Source: Paraglomus occultum
Lineage: Eukaryota > Glomeromycota > Glomeromycetes > Paraglomerales > Paraglomeraceae
Length of the DNA: 40,066 bases
Direction of reading: 5' to 3'
Assembly: GCA_910592205.1 (NCBI GenBank)
Contig: CAJVPJ010000146.1
Location: 1-40,066, forward strand
Shown: piece after piece, positions 1 through 10,772 of the stretch
Numbering within the stretch: the first letter of the stretch is position 1
Layout: each line of letters opens with the position of its first letter
The notes under the pieces: generated by a model
What the model saw: the letters and a program-made list of their open reading frames with translations, nothing else
What the model was told of the DNA's origin: nothing
Database searches by the model: none
Program-made: the position numbers and the translations under genes

Positions 1-2210
1 ATTATAGAGAGGGTTTATTTCTTATGTTCTACTAAGCAAAATGGCAATGGGGTGATTTGGGAAAGTGTGACTATAGAGGAAGTGACTATAGACAGTAGTT
101 GACTATATATATATATATATATTGTCACTCATGGTTAAAATGCACTGCACACACTTGATTTGAATCTGAAATTTTTCATGGCATTTCTTTTAACAAAATT
201 TATATTGTTAAAAGGTCTACTTTTCCATATACATATATATTTTATGCTTCACTGATTTAAACTCTAGGATTCCCATATATAATACATGGAAAATAAGCTC
301 AAAAAGATTTCAAGAGAAAGGCTGCCAAGTTATTATTATGTGGATAATCACGAAAAAATATTGATAAAATTGCATTCACTTTATTTGCTCTATTTATTGT
401 AAAAATTAATTAAAAAATCAAATCTATCTATGGTTACATACTAGTGTTTACGCTATGAATTCTCCATATATCTAAATTATCTAAACTACAACATTAATTA
501 TGACCCAGTTTTATTGTTAACACATTCTGGATAGAATAAAAACATTTATACGAAGAATGCAATCCTCAATGTGTTGTCCATTATCTGGACTTATCTCTAG
601 AGAAGAAGGTTATTGCCTGTTTTGTAGTGTTAATAAATTTCTCGGAAATCTGTACGAAAGAGTGGTCATAGGTTTGTAGGCCCAGAAGGCGGTTAATTGG
701 AATGCATTGTCGCAAATAAAGTACTCATACCTTAATTGCGCGTTCGGAGCTTTCGACTAAAATAAAGAATATTAATCACTAGGAAACGGGAACCGTTGCG
801 AGTCAGGTGCGAAAATTTAATCAGACTTATATCCGCCAATTTTAATATTTTAAATATTTATATTAATATTTTACATGAGATAATAATTTGATTGAAACCC
901 AGTATGCAAATATTACCTTAACTATGCAATTCGTGAATTTGAATTCCCAGAAAAATACTCCGATGTACTATACTACACAGTCACCTTCGACAAGATGAAG
1001 TTATCGGGCTGGACCAAAATGTTCATATTATTGAAAGATCATAACAACGAGAAATCTTGTTATATTATAACTGACTTGATTCCGGGAAAAAGCATCATAA
1101 TCATATTAGGCCAACTGTATCTTATCGAAGGCATCTCACTATATGTGAACGTCATAACCATATGTACACATAATGACTATATTAACATGTGAACGTAATA
1201 ATTATATAGATACCAAAGCTCTTGTGAATGTTAGACATAAACCTTCTTTGAGGTCTGCCATAGTTCTATTAATCGTATGAATTTATTTACTATCTAATTA
1301 GTATTAGATAATAATAATGACATCGAAACCATAGATTATTAATTTTGGACAAGATAAAGGCTGGCCAGAATTATGAAGCTAAATAATTAATACTTTTTTG
1401 CAAGCTTCTTCAATTTTATCAGCAGAATATTGATGTGGAATTTGGATCAATGCAGGAGGCTTTGTTATAATTTCGATAGGAATTTGAGAACACAGATGAC
1501 AGCAACTCACCGAAGCGGTGACTTTTTTTGGCTTTTTGCTAAAAGGAAAAAATTTTGCATAATCGTTCAAGGAATGTTACTTTATTGTCCGCTATTACTG
1601 TTAGTTCTCGCTTTAAAATTCGGATACTTTGTCACGTATAGTCATAGCAATAGTGCATCGGATAATTTTCTGAGAATTGTCGAAAACGTGACTTTTCCGC
1701 AGATGTATTTTTCCCAGCATCGCCATCAAAAATTTACGGACACGTGATTACTTCTATATGTAAGATTTGAGTTTGACATAAAATTAAATTTTGCTTCTAT
1801 AATTTCACTCACTGCAGTCATGATCCTGGAGTAGTTTAATTTCATCCACTGAAGTCATGTGTCCGTGGGTATCAAAAAAGAAACTAAAATTTGGTGTGCT
1901 TGCTTAGTCGAAATCATGTGCCAGACAGAAAAATTCATGTGATCGAAATCGCGTAGACAGTAATAATCCTTCGCTTCGAGTCGGCATCAGAACGCGACGT
2001 TGTCCCGTCTTTGTTCAATTGAGTACCGACTTCGCTCCGGATAATTAAGGCAAGTTGAAATCAGATTACTTCTGGCGACCTACAATATCTATATCTGACA
2101 GGCGAGATTACCTTACTATCTCGTTAATTCCTGCGGCTGCTGTTTAGAGCAAGGCGTAGGCTACCTTCTTTGACCCTTTGTTCATTCGCTGAACTTACCT
2201 CATTGTAGCT
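1..2210. other. Gene-free left end, nothing recognised
   Basis: Apart from the TA repeat I see no gene here. Open frames at 995-1192 (+), 1379-1570 (-) and 1430-1747 (+) are short, low in complexity and match nothing I know. From about 1975 onward the base composition becomes visibly richer in G and C than the flanks, leading into the coding-like patch at 2211-2432. Confidence 0.5.
104..122. repeat. (TA)n microsatellite
   Basis: About 19 bases of uninterrupted TA dinucleotide, just downstream of three short copies of a GACTATA-like motif (about 69-106). Simple AT repeats are common in this base composition and no function is implied. Confidence 0.8.
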
Positions 2211-2432
2211 TCACGCCTCCAGTTCCTCTAGTAGTATATTGGATGTAATACTTCCTACACCTGCAGAGCGAAGCTTAACAATTGCGTTATGTAACTCTCT
2301 GTAGCTGATGCTTGGTAGGAGAGTTGAGGGGGTATCCCATTGTCTCGAGCAATCCTCATTGTAGACTCGCATCCTCCCGCTCACTATACCAGAAAGTATT
2401 ACATCAAGCCAGTATCTTGTGCCTGTTCGTCT
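2211..2432 (-). pseudogene. Coding-like remnant of unknown origin in a GC-richer patch
   Basis: A frame of 73 codons is open between two stops on the minus strand without an ATG at its head, so it looks like an internal exon or a broken gene rather than a complete ORF. The peptide is well mixed (it includes TRYWLDVILSG, DTPSTLLP and SYRELHNAIVKLRSAG), unlike the low-complexity translations around it. The patch is also richer in G and C than its flanks. I do not recognise the family. A decayed transposon or an old gene fragment are both possible. Confidence 0.3.
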
Positions 2433-3261
2433 TTAGTTCTCCCAACTAGCCAAAGAAAAACTAACAAATCAATGCTAATTATGTATCCAAGAAAATCATA
2501 TTAGAAATTCCTTCAGTTGAAGGATTGCGTAAAATGGAATGTATTGGATGCCCTACGCTACATATCAGACAAAGTTGACTTTACAAGTGAATATTCAAAA
2601 CTCTTTAGAGAAACAGCTAAAAATTTTATCTAATTATAAAAGTCTTCGGCTGGCAGCAAAATCAAGCTTCTTGAAAACCTGCCAAGAACACTAAACCGAA
2701 AAGATGTAGTAAATTTCCTTGAAAATTAGGCGTTAAAATTTGCCGAGGTTAGTAATACCTATCTATTGCGTGTATTTTACGATTAATAATCAAATTTTGA
2801 TGTATTATCATAGGGTCGATATAAAGTCAATGTTACTGACAAAACGGGCCATGACAAGAAAGACTACCGAAAAATTTGCAAGAGTAGGTATTGACTATTT
2901 AATAAATTCCTGGAAAATAAACCAATCGGATAATTTTCTTGATATCGATAGATACCGGATAATAGATGATAAAATACAGTATTAGTATAGTAAAATATAA
3001 GCGGGATATAATTTATTATTTTATTTTTTTCTTACACGACGCCTTTTACTTCCGGTTTCGTTACTCGCTGTTATCCGGTCTTTTAACAACCCCACAATCA
3101 TTCCAATTATTCGTTGTCAATATTTCTTTGATTGCGGTTTTTGAGAGGTTTATTTCATATTTATCCTCGCTGGTACAATAAAGCCTGTCAGTTGAAATAT
3201 AATAAGATGCCCATTTCGTTGCTAGAAATAAAAAGATAATAAATACTATACTCTGTAATCG
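2433..3261. other. Gene-free stretch
   Basis: AT-rich sequence. Short open frames at 2740-2985 and 2966-3181 on + have no recognisable domain and no convincing splice partners. Confidence 0.45.
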
Positions 3262-3667
3262 ATGATTATAACAGAGCTACCACGGGTAATACTTGTAGTA
3301 ACGATCCCGTAAAGATAGTCATGTTCATCATTATTAAAAGCTTGTTCTGCAGTTCGCTTTCTATTATCTTTATTAGTATGGTACGCACTTTCCACTGTCT
3401 GATGTTCTGAAGATAACCGATTTTGATATTACGTGGTTTCCCCTCAGCGATGCACATAAGGTCCTCCTTCCCCTTAATTGCATAATTAATACGGCCAGTT
3501 ACATCTTCACCCGAGATATCTTTTTGTAAGGATATATAAACTTTTTCTTCTTTAGTTTGTCTTCGAGCGATTGCAAGGGAAGCATGCAGGATTGATGAAA
3601 TAAATTCACAGCGGGTTGCCTCAATAGCATCAGTCATTGTTTCAATATTTGATAAAATAAGTACCAT
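3262..3667 (-). pseudogene. Frameshifted fragment of a PD-(D/E)xK-nuclease-like protein of the Rhizophagus multicopy type
   Basis: The minus frame starting at 3667 reads ...TDAIEATRCEFISSILHA..., then GEDVTGRINYAI and CIAEGK. This resembles a family I recall as very abundant in R. irregularis, where the core looks like a PD-(D/E)xK nuclease fold (Asp in a G-x-D-Y-A-I context, then E-G-K). In this copy the expected Asp is Asn (GRINYAI). After NIRQ the homology continues in another frame: near 3410 the reading becomes VESAYHTNKDNRKR... and then DYLYGIVTT near 3290, where it breaks off. One frameshift plus truncation make it a pseudogene. Family membership is from memory; the frameshift is visible in the sequence. 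The original protein would have been much longer on both sides. Confidence 0.65.
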
Positions 3668-3787
3668 GTATAATTACATCTAGTTTAATTATATCCATAA
3701 TATTCTGCGGTTTTAGGTTGTACCCTATATTAATATTTCATAAAAGAATCCAATCTACGCAAAAATTGAATCATGTATTCTTGAGTA

Positions 3788-4559
3788 CAGTGAACCCTCC
3801 GCTCGGGAATGGAGGAAAGCTTGCATTTATGGAGGTGCGCATTTAGAGAGAGTAAGAATTTGATTGGTTGCACGCGAAATTAGGAAATAATGAAATATCA
3901 TTGATTATTTATTTATTAAAAAATTGATCCATCGTAGTCTGTTTCATTGCGGTCGTCTTTTTTACATTAACGTAGTTGTCAAGAGCTTTGACGTGTTTGA
4001 ACAATTTCTCAGCATTATCTTGTTGTTGTAGAAAAGTATTATACACTATTTCTAAGCTTTTTGAAGCCTCGTTAACAGATTATTTCGGGCTATTGGCTTC
4101 CTCGCTATTGTTATTACTGTAGTAGGTAATCTGACTGTTTCCTATACAATTCAACAGGTTCTTTATTGTCAGGAATCACATAAATCTCTTGTTCTTCGGG
4201 GTTACTTAATGGCTGTTCGTTGTTATATTAATAAAATGTGACGATAACTTAGAACGCGTCAGTGACTTCTTTATTCAATCGTGCTTCTTTTTTCTTTGTC
4301 TATAACCATGGGTACAAATTAGTGTAATTTCTTACCATAACACTACTGATATCACGTGAAAGTCGCGGGTGTGCATTTCAGCATTTAGAGAGGGAGGTTT
4401 ACTATGGTGGGGATTCGAAAAAAACCGTGCAGTGCAGAATATGGGTGTGTATTTACGTTCGGGAATGAGAAGTAGCGTGCATTTATGGAGAGTGTGCATT
4501 TATGGAGGGTGCAATATGGAGGGTGTATTTGTGGAGGGTGCATTTACGGAGGGTTCCTG
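3788..4559 (-). mobile_element. Decayed pogo/Tigger-like DNA transposon, copy A
   Basis: The left end reads TA|CAGTGAACCCTCCG (TA at 3786-3787). The right end reads CGGAGGGTTCCTG|TA (TA at 4560-4561), giving matching inverted ends and a TA target duplication, as in pogo elements. About 200 bases at the right end hold roughly eight imperfect tandem copies of a 15-base unit like TGCATTTATGGAGGG; the left end holds two or three. On the minus strand at about 4230-3915 a broken reading frame ends in ...TTMDQFFNK and a stop, typical of pogo-family transposase tails. Stops and a frameshift interrupt it and the catalytic core is missing. A second copy lies at 15037-15590 in the opposite orientation. 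Confidence 0.7.
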
Positions 4560-4793
4560 TATATAGTTGACCAAATTCAATAGGTCTAAATCCTTAAATT
4601 CGATAATCTTGAAAATACTATAACAATAAAATACTTGATACATATCGATATGTATCTCTCGGTAGGTCCGGTCCTATTATGTATGCTCGAGCGATTAAGA
4701 GTTACTATTTTACATATTAATATGTATGGTTACACAACTTTATCCAAAATCTGTACAAAACATTTCGTCATTAACATCATCGAAAATGTCTCG

Positions 4794-7110
4794 ATGGATC
4801 GTTTCGCTCGAATAGACTTAACATCTTCTTTACAACCCATATTAGGTGACTCTGAAACTTTACTTATTATCCAGGATAACGTTGGATTATACGACGGGTA
4901 CTGTTTGAGAAAATGGCGTGGTTGACAGCAAGAGTTTGGGATAAAGTCAATTACGTGTGGCGTGAATCAGAATATAGCGTTGTAATAGAGTTATTCATAA
5001 TTTAGAGACGAAAAGGCGCCGGATTATACAAACGGCAAAGCGTATTTAACGACACACAGAATTATATATGTTGACTCAACTAAGCCGCAAACACATTCTG
5101 TGTCATTGGATCTGAAACTCGTTAAAGCCAGAGAGCATTTTGTATGTTTACTTTTATATTATATTGATTCAGAATGCATGCTTAGATATTTTACTTTTGT
5201 TCTTTATACATGAAGCAATATATTATATCGCTCGCACATGCCTCTTCTTCGCAAGACACTATTCACTAAATTAACTTTCGGATGCAGACAGGTTTCCTCA
5301 AGTCTTCACCAAAGATAATTCTCCGCTTTACCGACTCTAATTCAACCTTCCTCGGCCCGCCTCCATCAGTGCCAACCACCAATACCGCGTCTCCGTCGTC
5401 TTCTCTCCAACAACCTCAGACATGGATATGTTTTTCCTGCTCTTATTCTAACTTTGCTTCGACACTTAAATGTGAACTCTGCGGTGTTAAACGTCCTGAT
5501 GCATTGACATCAAGTTCTTCCACTTCACTCTCCCAAACCCAAATTTCTCCAACTCCCGTGCTGGGAGAACACTTTCCAAACGCCTCACTTGGAGAGGTCT
5601 CTACGTCTCCGACATTACAACCTGTGCTTACATCAGAGGGAATCTCATGCCCAAGATGCACATTTTCGAATCATCCGAGTATGGTGTGGTGTGAATTGTG
5701 TGGCATGGAGTTGGGCACGTTCAGGCTTGATGGGATGGAATTGAGTGATGACGGAAGCGTTGAGAAAACAGGAAAGGAGAAAGAATGGGCACAACATGTA
5801 AAGTTGGCTTTTAGAAATGGCGGGAATACTTCCTTTTACGAAAAGTTAAAACTTGCGATGACAAAAAAAGAGTGGGAGGTAGGTGCGAAGCATTGTTGGA
5901 AGGATCGTTTTCGTTGCATTGATCTGGAATCTAATTATGTGGCGCACAATTATTGCATAGAAAACAACGGAATCTATTTCCGGAAATCCTCAAATAGACT
6001 TTGATCCTGTTCGCGGGGGAATAAGTGAGTATGATTATTGCTACATTGTTCGCGCACGCTATTTAGTTGTAACCATTATTCCGTGTATCCTGTTTTCTCC
6101 TTTGAATTCAGTTGGAATAATGAAGAATGTGGCTCAAAACCAAGAAGAACAGAAGGAGACCCTCGCTCAAGGTTTTAAGGATATAGACGCACTGATGGCA
6201 AAAGCTTCTGTTATGGTATGAATTATAAGCATGGGAAATTTACGTTATGAATAATCTTATTCAGGACGAGGTTTAATGTACGATTTCGGATTCTTTCCTA
6301 ATGAATTCGATTATGTGTTTCATGGTAATTGGGATAGGTTAAATTAGCCGAATCGATAAAAATGAAACTAAACAAAGATTCTAGTGAATCTGAAGTATCC
6401 GCTGACGATGATACAACGTTTAGCACCTATTTGTTGGAACTTGGAATGTCGAATCCAGTAACAAAAAAGTATATTGCGCGACATAATTGCTTAATTAACT
6501 CGATATAACAACGTCCACTCAACATAATCATTTTAACACACTTTATTTCATTCGCGCAGAGATTCCGGCTCAATATACCATCAAGAACTTGCCCGTCAGT
6601 TAGCTGAATTCCTCTCCGGCCTTCTCCACAAGAATAAAGGGATGATGGTTCTCACTGATGTTTATTGTCTTTTCAATCGTGCTCGGGGAGTAGCGTTGAT
6701 TTCTCCGGATGATCTTTACAAAGCATGCTCGCTTTTTGAGCCATTGGATCTTCCCATGCGATTACATCAGCTTGCAAGTGGGTTGCTGGTCGTGCAAGCA
6801 GCGGATCATAATGATGATGTTATAGCAAAGAAAATATTGGAATATATCAGGCAGAGAGGTTCATTGACGGCTATTGAGCTCGCTGCCGTCGAGAATACAA
6901 GTATTACGCTTGTTAATGAACAGTTACAGGTGAGGACTGAGGAAATAAAGTGTCGCCATGGTTGTGTAACACCAGTTTCCTAACAATTCTGATCTTGTGA
7001 AACAGATGACGGTTTCTAAAGGTCTCATTTGTACAGACGAAACCGTTGAAGGAGTGAGGTTTTATGAGAATATTATAATAAATTATCAATGGGATCCAGA
7101 AACTTTATAA
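4794..7110 (+). CDS. VPS36: Vacuolar protein sorting-associated protein 36 (ESCRT-II subunit), 8 exons
   Basis: Model: join(4794..4897,5006..5141,5288..5878,5961..6024,6112..6215,6338..6468,6560..6929,7006..7110), 534 aa, all exon phases agreeing. Vps36 is an ESCRT-II subunit that reads phosphoinositide and ubiquitin on endosomes during multivesicular-body sorting. The N terminus (MDRFARIDLTSSLQP, then LIIQDNVGLYDG) starts a split GLUE domain. Two RanBP2-type NZF zinc fingers are inserted in it, with cysteines at about 128/131/142/145 and 201/204/215/218. GLUE resumes at about 236-277 (VKLAFRNGG, FYEKLKLAMTKKEWE). The winged-helix region follows from about 299 (GIMKNVAQNQEEQKETL, DIDALMAKA) to the end. 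Length and the double NZF match the yeast form (566 aa) rather than the human form, which lacks NZF fingers. The start is the first in-frame ATG before conserved sequence. Introns are 72-146 bp. Confidence 0.93.
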
Positions 7111-9069
7111 TAGAAATGGCATTTAATCGTGATATTGTCTGATGGGTGAAAATTCTGGACGCAACTGAAAAGTGGTAAACGAAGATTTAATTACGATTGT
7201 ATAAATTCTATGGCAACAGATTGATTTTCCATCGCATTCTTTTAGGCTTGAGAATTCAGCTACAAAAAGAGACTACTTTCTATAATAATTTAGGTAGACG
7301 TATAAAACACGTTAAATTATATATGTAATCCTCTATCTACTAAAGTTGACACACGCGCTTCAAAATTATTTATCCTCTCCAACCTCATTTCGATGAATTC
7401 ATTGTCAAGCTCTTATTGTAATGCTGCAAAACCACTAAGCTTGTTAGGTGAATTTTTGGAGAAGGATAAGAATATAATTTCGTAACAATTGTCGCAATAA
7501 TTGAAATTGAACTTTCGGTCAAATTTGAGATCTTCTAAATAATTGCGATCTAATGACGTTATGATACTGCGGGGCAAAAAAACAGCAACGAATTGGTGAA
7601 TACAATTGGATGTAAGCTTAGATTACTTAAATTATATTTATAAATATCATGATAGATTTAATTTTACAAATGGATTCTTGATTGATAGTTATCACCCATA
7701 AATATGATGACAGAATGATATAATTAGCTGGCAGGTCAAAAAAAAACCGAACCATTGAAGCATAGAGACATGCCTTCTATAGTTACAACAGTCTTATTAA
7801 AAGAAGCAAGGAAACGTCGCAAGTGGCAGAATTAATTTTGCAGCATATTAAATTAAATAAAAGACTGAAAGAGTTTCTATATTCAGGACATTAAGACGTT
7901 ATTAAAGACAATATCGCGCAACGTACATTCGCCCCTTAGTTAGAAATAACGCGATTCGTCAAAAACATATACATTTGTGTGGTCTCAATTTTTGAATGCA
8001 CGAATGACAGTACGATATTTATTATATTAATATCACATGTAATCCCGGATTTACATGTGAGCCCAAAACGCAATTTATATATTAATATGTGATTTTTGCG
8101 ACGTCCCCAAATCGCATATTAATATGTAAGCACATAGTAATAGGTTTATTATATCATAATAGGAACAACAACAGCGTTTATTTACAAAGTACATGAAATT
8201 TGACATATTTAAGAATTGCGACAATTAAAACTAGTCTTATGACAATGAATCCGTTTCGTTTTCTATAACCGCATTCATTATCTAGACATAAACCTTTACA
8301 CGTACACCTAGTCTTTCTGCCAGATACAAACTAACGACACCTTGCGCTCTCGCTGCTTCTCTTAGTGTTATTGGTAAAGTTTTGGCATTGCGGTTAGACT
8401 GTAATCATAGTCTATTTCGATCTAACCGACGACGATTGCTTTGAAATTATTGGTATCACGCTTAGCTGTAAAGTTGGTCAGATCGTACGATGATAAATGG
8501 CTATTTGACGATATTAGCTTGTATACATGGTATTGTCTAACGAACGCGTAATAGTGCAGTTTGACAGGCTAAAAACTTTGAAATTGACCCGTTAATTTCA
8601 ATATATGTGATAAATTTTTCCACAAATGCTTCCATACTTGACATTAGTTTCAAATGCAAATTCAAGATATAATTCATATTAGATGATTGAAGACATTTGC
8701 CCTATACACTAATGATGACAAAACACCAAACAAGTTATCGTATGAATAAATTGTCACAATGAAATGTATGCGTAGAGAACGTAGATGCAATTAAGAATAT
8801 AATAAAGTTGCCACAATATTGTTATCGAAGCTTTATGATTATACTCAATATTTGTCAGAGAGGTTTCCGGAAAAAAAGATATCCGGCTCTTCGTTTAATA
8901 AACAGTATTGTGTTGCTACTAATATTTATAGTGACAAAACGTTCGAATCATAATAAACTCGTTTTTTTTTTTGCTAAAACTATTTAGTGTTTGATACGAA
9001 ATCGAGTAATGTGTTGCTAATGCATTAACGTTAGTTACGAGTTTGGGGACCTTTGCCACAAATTATATA
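7111..9069. other. Gene-free intergenic stretch
   Basis: No open frame of note and no recognisable domain. It contains a perfect 10-bp stem hairpin at 8033-8060 and copies of the palindromic word CATATTAATATG (near 8074 and 8106). An imperfect inverted repeat around 8390-8430 (CGGTTAGA...TCTAACCG) was also noted. Confidence 0.5.
8033..8060. repeat. Perfect inverted repeat (10-bp arms, 8-base loop)
   Basis: Arms TCACATGTAA (8033-8042) and TTACATGTGA (8051-8060) are perfect reverse complements around the loop TCCCGGAT. No T-run or coding context suggests a terminator. It could be an element end or simply chance in AT-rich DNA. Confidence 0.6.
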
Positions 9070-9475
9070 CATTCAAACCTCTTTATACGATATTCTTTAT
9101 ACCGATAACTGGTTTATACCGATAAATTTCGTTTCAGTCCATTAAATTTACTGCTTATCCTCAAAACTCTAATAAATCTCTTTATTCGCTATACTGATAC
9201 AATCTTCGGAACGGTTAATTAGTATTGATATGAGATTAATACCGATATCTTGTGCGCGTATAAATGCACACCCGTGATGATTAAAATGTAATTTCATCTA
9301 ATTTGTGTGATATCGCGACATAACTATCAGCTGACTCATGTGTACGTGAGAACAAAGATTGTACTTCTGAAGTTAAAGTTATATTGTCGCAAATTACAAT
9401 ATTTAATTTGTAACACTGATATAATGAGGTTTCCATAATCGGGTCTCTGATTATACCGATAAACTCGTTATAATA
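9070..9475. mobile_element. Pogo/Tigger-like non-coding remnant (terminal sequences only)
   Basis: The left side reads TACATTCAAACCTCTTTATACG and is followed by repeats of a TTTATACCGATAA-like word (about 9097-9126). The right side carries GAGGTTT near 9427, the inverse of AAACCTC, and a further copy of ATACCGATAAACTCG. This is the layout of pogo-type termini (CAG-type start, AACCTCTTTATA, subterminal repeats), but the first bases are mutated and no transposase frame lies between. It may be a short non-autonomous copy or two overlapping ends. Confidence 0.4.
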
Positions 9476-10286
9476 TACATATTACGACCCAATGTCTCAT
9501 AATATGAAGATAACAATGAGACGTTTGGCATAATATATTAACATATCCTGCGCAACCTTAAATATAAAGAATCTACTGCGATTTATTATCGCGATGATAA
9601 CAATAATGTATTGTCCTATCTTTATTTCAGAAAGTACAATTATTTGCTCCAAAATAATAAATGCATTAGTAGGTACTTATAATATTGTAAAAAAAAATTG
9701 GTACCCACTGTACACATTATTGGCAAGGAATAATATTAATATAAACAACAACTTTTAAGACAAAACCAGCATATTCATCTACTTAACGTCGCATTATCAT
9801 TTACATTACAAGCTATTATGGTATACTAATAAGTAATACTAATACACGGCTCCACCGTGTTTGTATCAGCGCTTACCCGGTATTGGATGATAAGAATAAT
9901 GAGAATTTTACCTGTGTCAACACCAGAAGGAATTGTGGAGAAACAACAGTCTCTACATTCTTTACCGGATGTGCTTAGACTTAAACTTTGTCAGGAAATT
10001 ACGCTTTATTACACCACACGAGAGCAACTCGTCGTAGTGTGTTTTAGACTTGTACGATTACGTTATTATTATGCATTTTTGTATCGTCGTGTGGTTTTAC
10101 TACGAAGCAACCAAAGTCGTTTCAATCAGTGAGCTTGTGCTCATGCTTTTCGAGCATCGATATGATCACTGGTAAGCATCGGATAGCAACTGATTAGGCG
10201 CACCCGTAGCCTTTTCTTCACGTGTCGTATGTGAGATAGTTACGCCATAAGTTCTTTGAATTAGAATAAACAAAATTCCGTCCACA
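9476..10286. other. Gene-free stretch
   Basis: AT-rich. A 91-codon open frame at 9857-10132 (+) has no homology that I recognise and no splice partners. Confidence 0.4.
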
Positions 10287-10350
10287 TCAAAGGTGGGTTA
10301 TGTCCGAGGGTGGGATACGGATAAGTGGGACATAAATGAAGGACGACTAT
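10287..10350. mobile_element. Terminal fragment of a pogo-like element (right end)
   Basis: Iterated GGTGGGTTATGTCC / GTGGGATACGGATAAG / GTGGGACATAAATG units end in GGACGACTATA. Read on the minus strand these match the pattern of the CCCCGTTTATATCC units of the neighbouring piece at 10381-10504. The piece points away from that one, so two element ends appear to lie head to head about 30 bases apart. Confidence 0.35.
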
Positions 10351-10380
10351 ATTGACAATATTTGTTATACATGCAATAAA

Positions 10381-10504
10381 TATAGTACACTCGTACCCCG
10401 TTTATATCCTTACCCAGTTATATCCCGCCCCATCTCAGATATATCCCTATCCCCATAGAGTCATATGGCCGAATATAATAATCCCAACCCGTTTATATCC
10501 CCTA
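10381..10504. mobile_element. Terminal fragment of a pogo-like element with iterated TTTATATCC units
   Basis: Starts TATAGTACACTCGTACCCCG and contains at least four units of the form CGTTTATATCC / AGTTATATCCC / AGATATATCCC / CGTTTATATCCC. A related short piece with two units lies at 10735-10772. No transposase coding sequence is associated. Such repeated subterminal words are usually transposase binding sites in pogo-class elements; here that is inference. Confidence 0.4.
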
Positions 10505-10734
10505 AGTTACACTAATTGCTAAAACGGGGCGCAATTCCATTAGTCAAATTTGTATGCAGCAACTGCAAATTTTCTGAGCAACAAGAACGCATTGATAAAT
10601 TAAAAACAAAACAAACTGATTTATATTTTGATAATAACATTGTGTGTATATACTCGAATAATAAATAAATCACATATTAATATATATATTGCTTATAATT
10701 ATCATCACGATTCTTGTTATGTGAGTACGAGATC

Positions 10735-10772
10735 ATCCCCCGTTTATATCCCCACCCCGCTTATATCCCCGC
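10735..10772. repeat. Two further CCCCGTTTATATCCCC units
   Basis: Two consecutive units (one CCCCGTTTATATCCCC, one CCCGCTTATATCCCC) of the same type as the repeats at 10381-10504, about 230 bases away. Probably the other part of the same broken element. Confidence 0.5.

Noticed and set aside
5443-5661. 72-codon minus frame within VPS36
   Set aside because: Antisense shadow of the NZF-containing exon 3.
9857-10132. 91-codon plus frame
   Set aside because: No recognisable domain, no splice partners and no compositional signal of coding.
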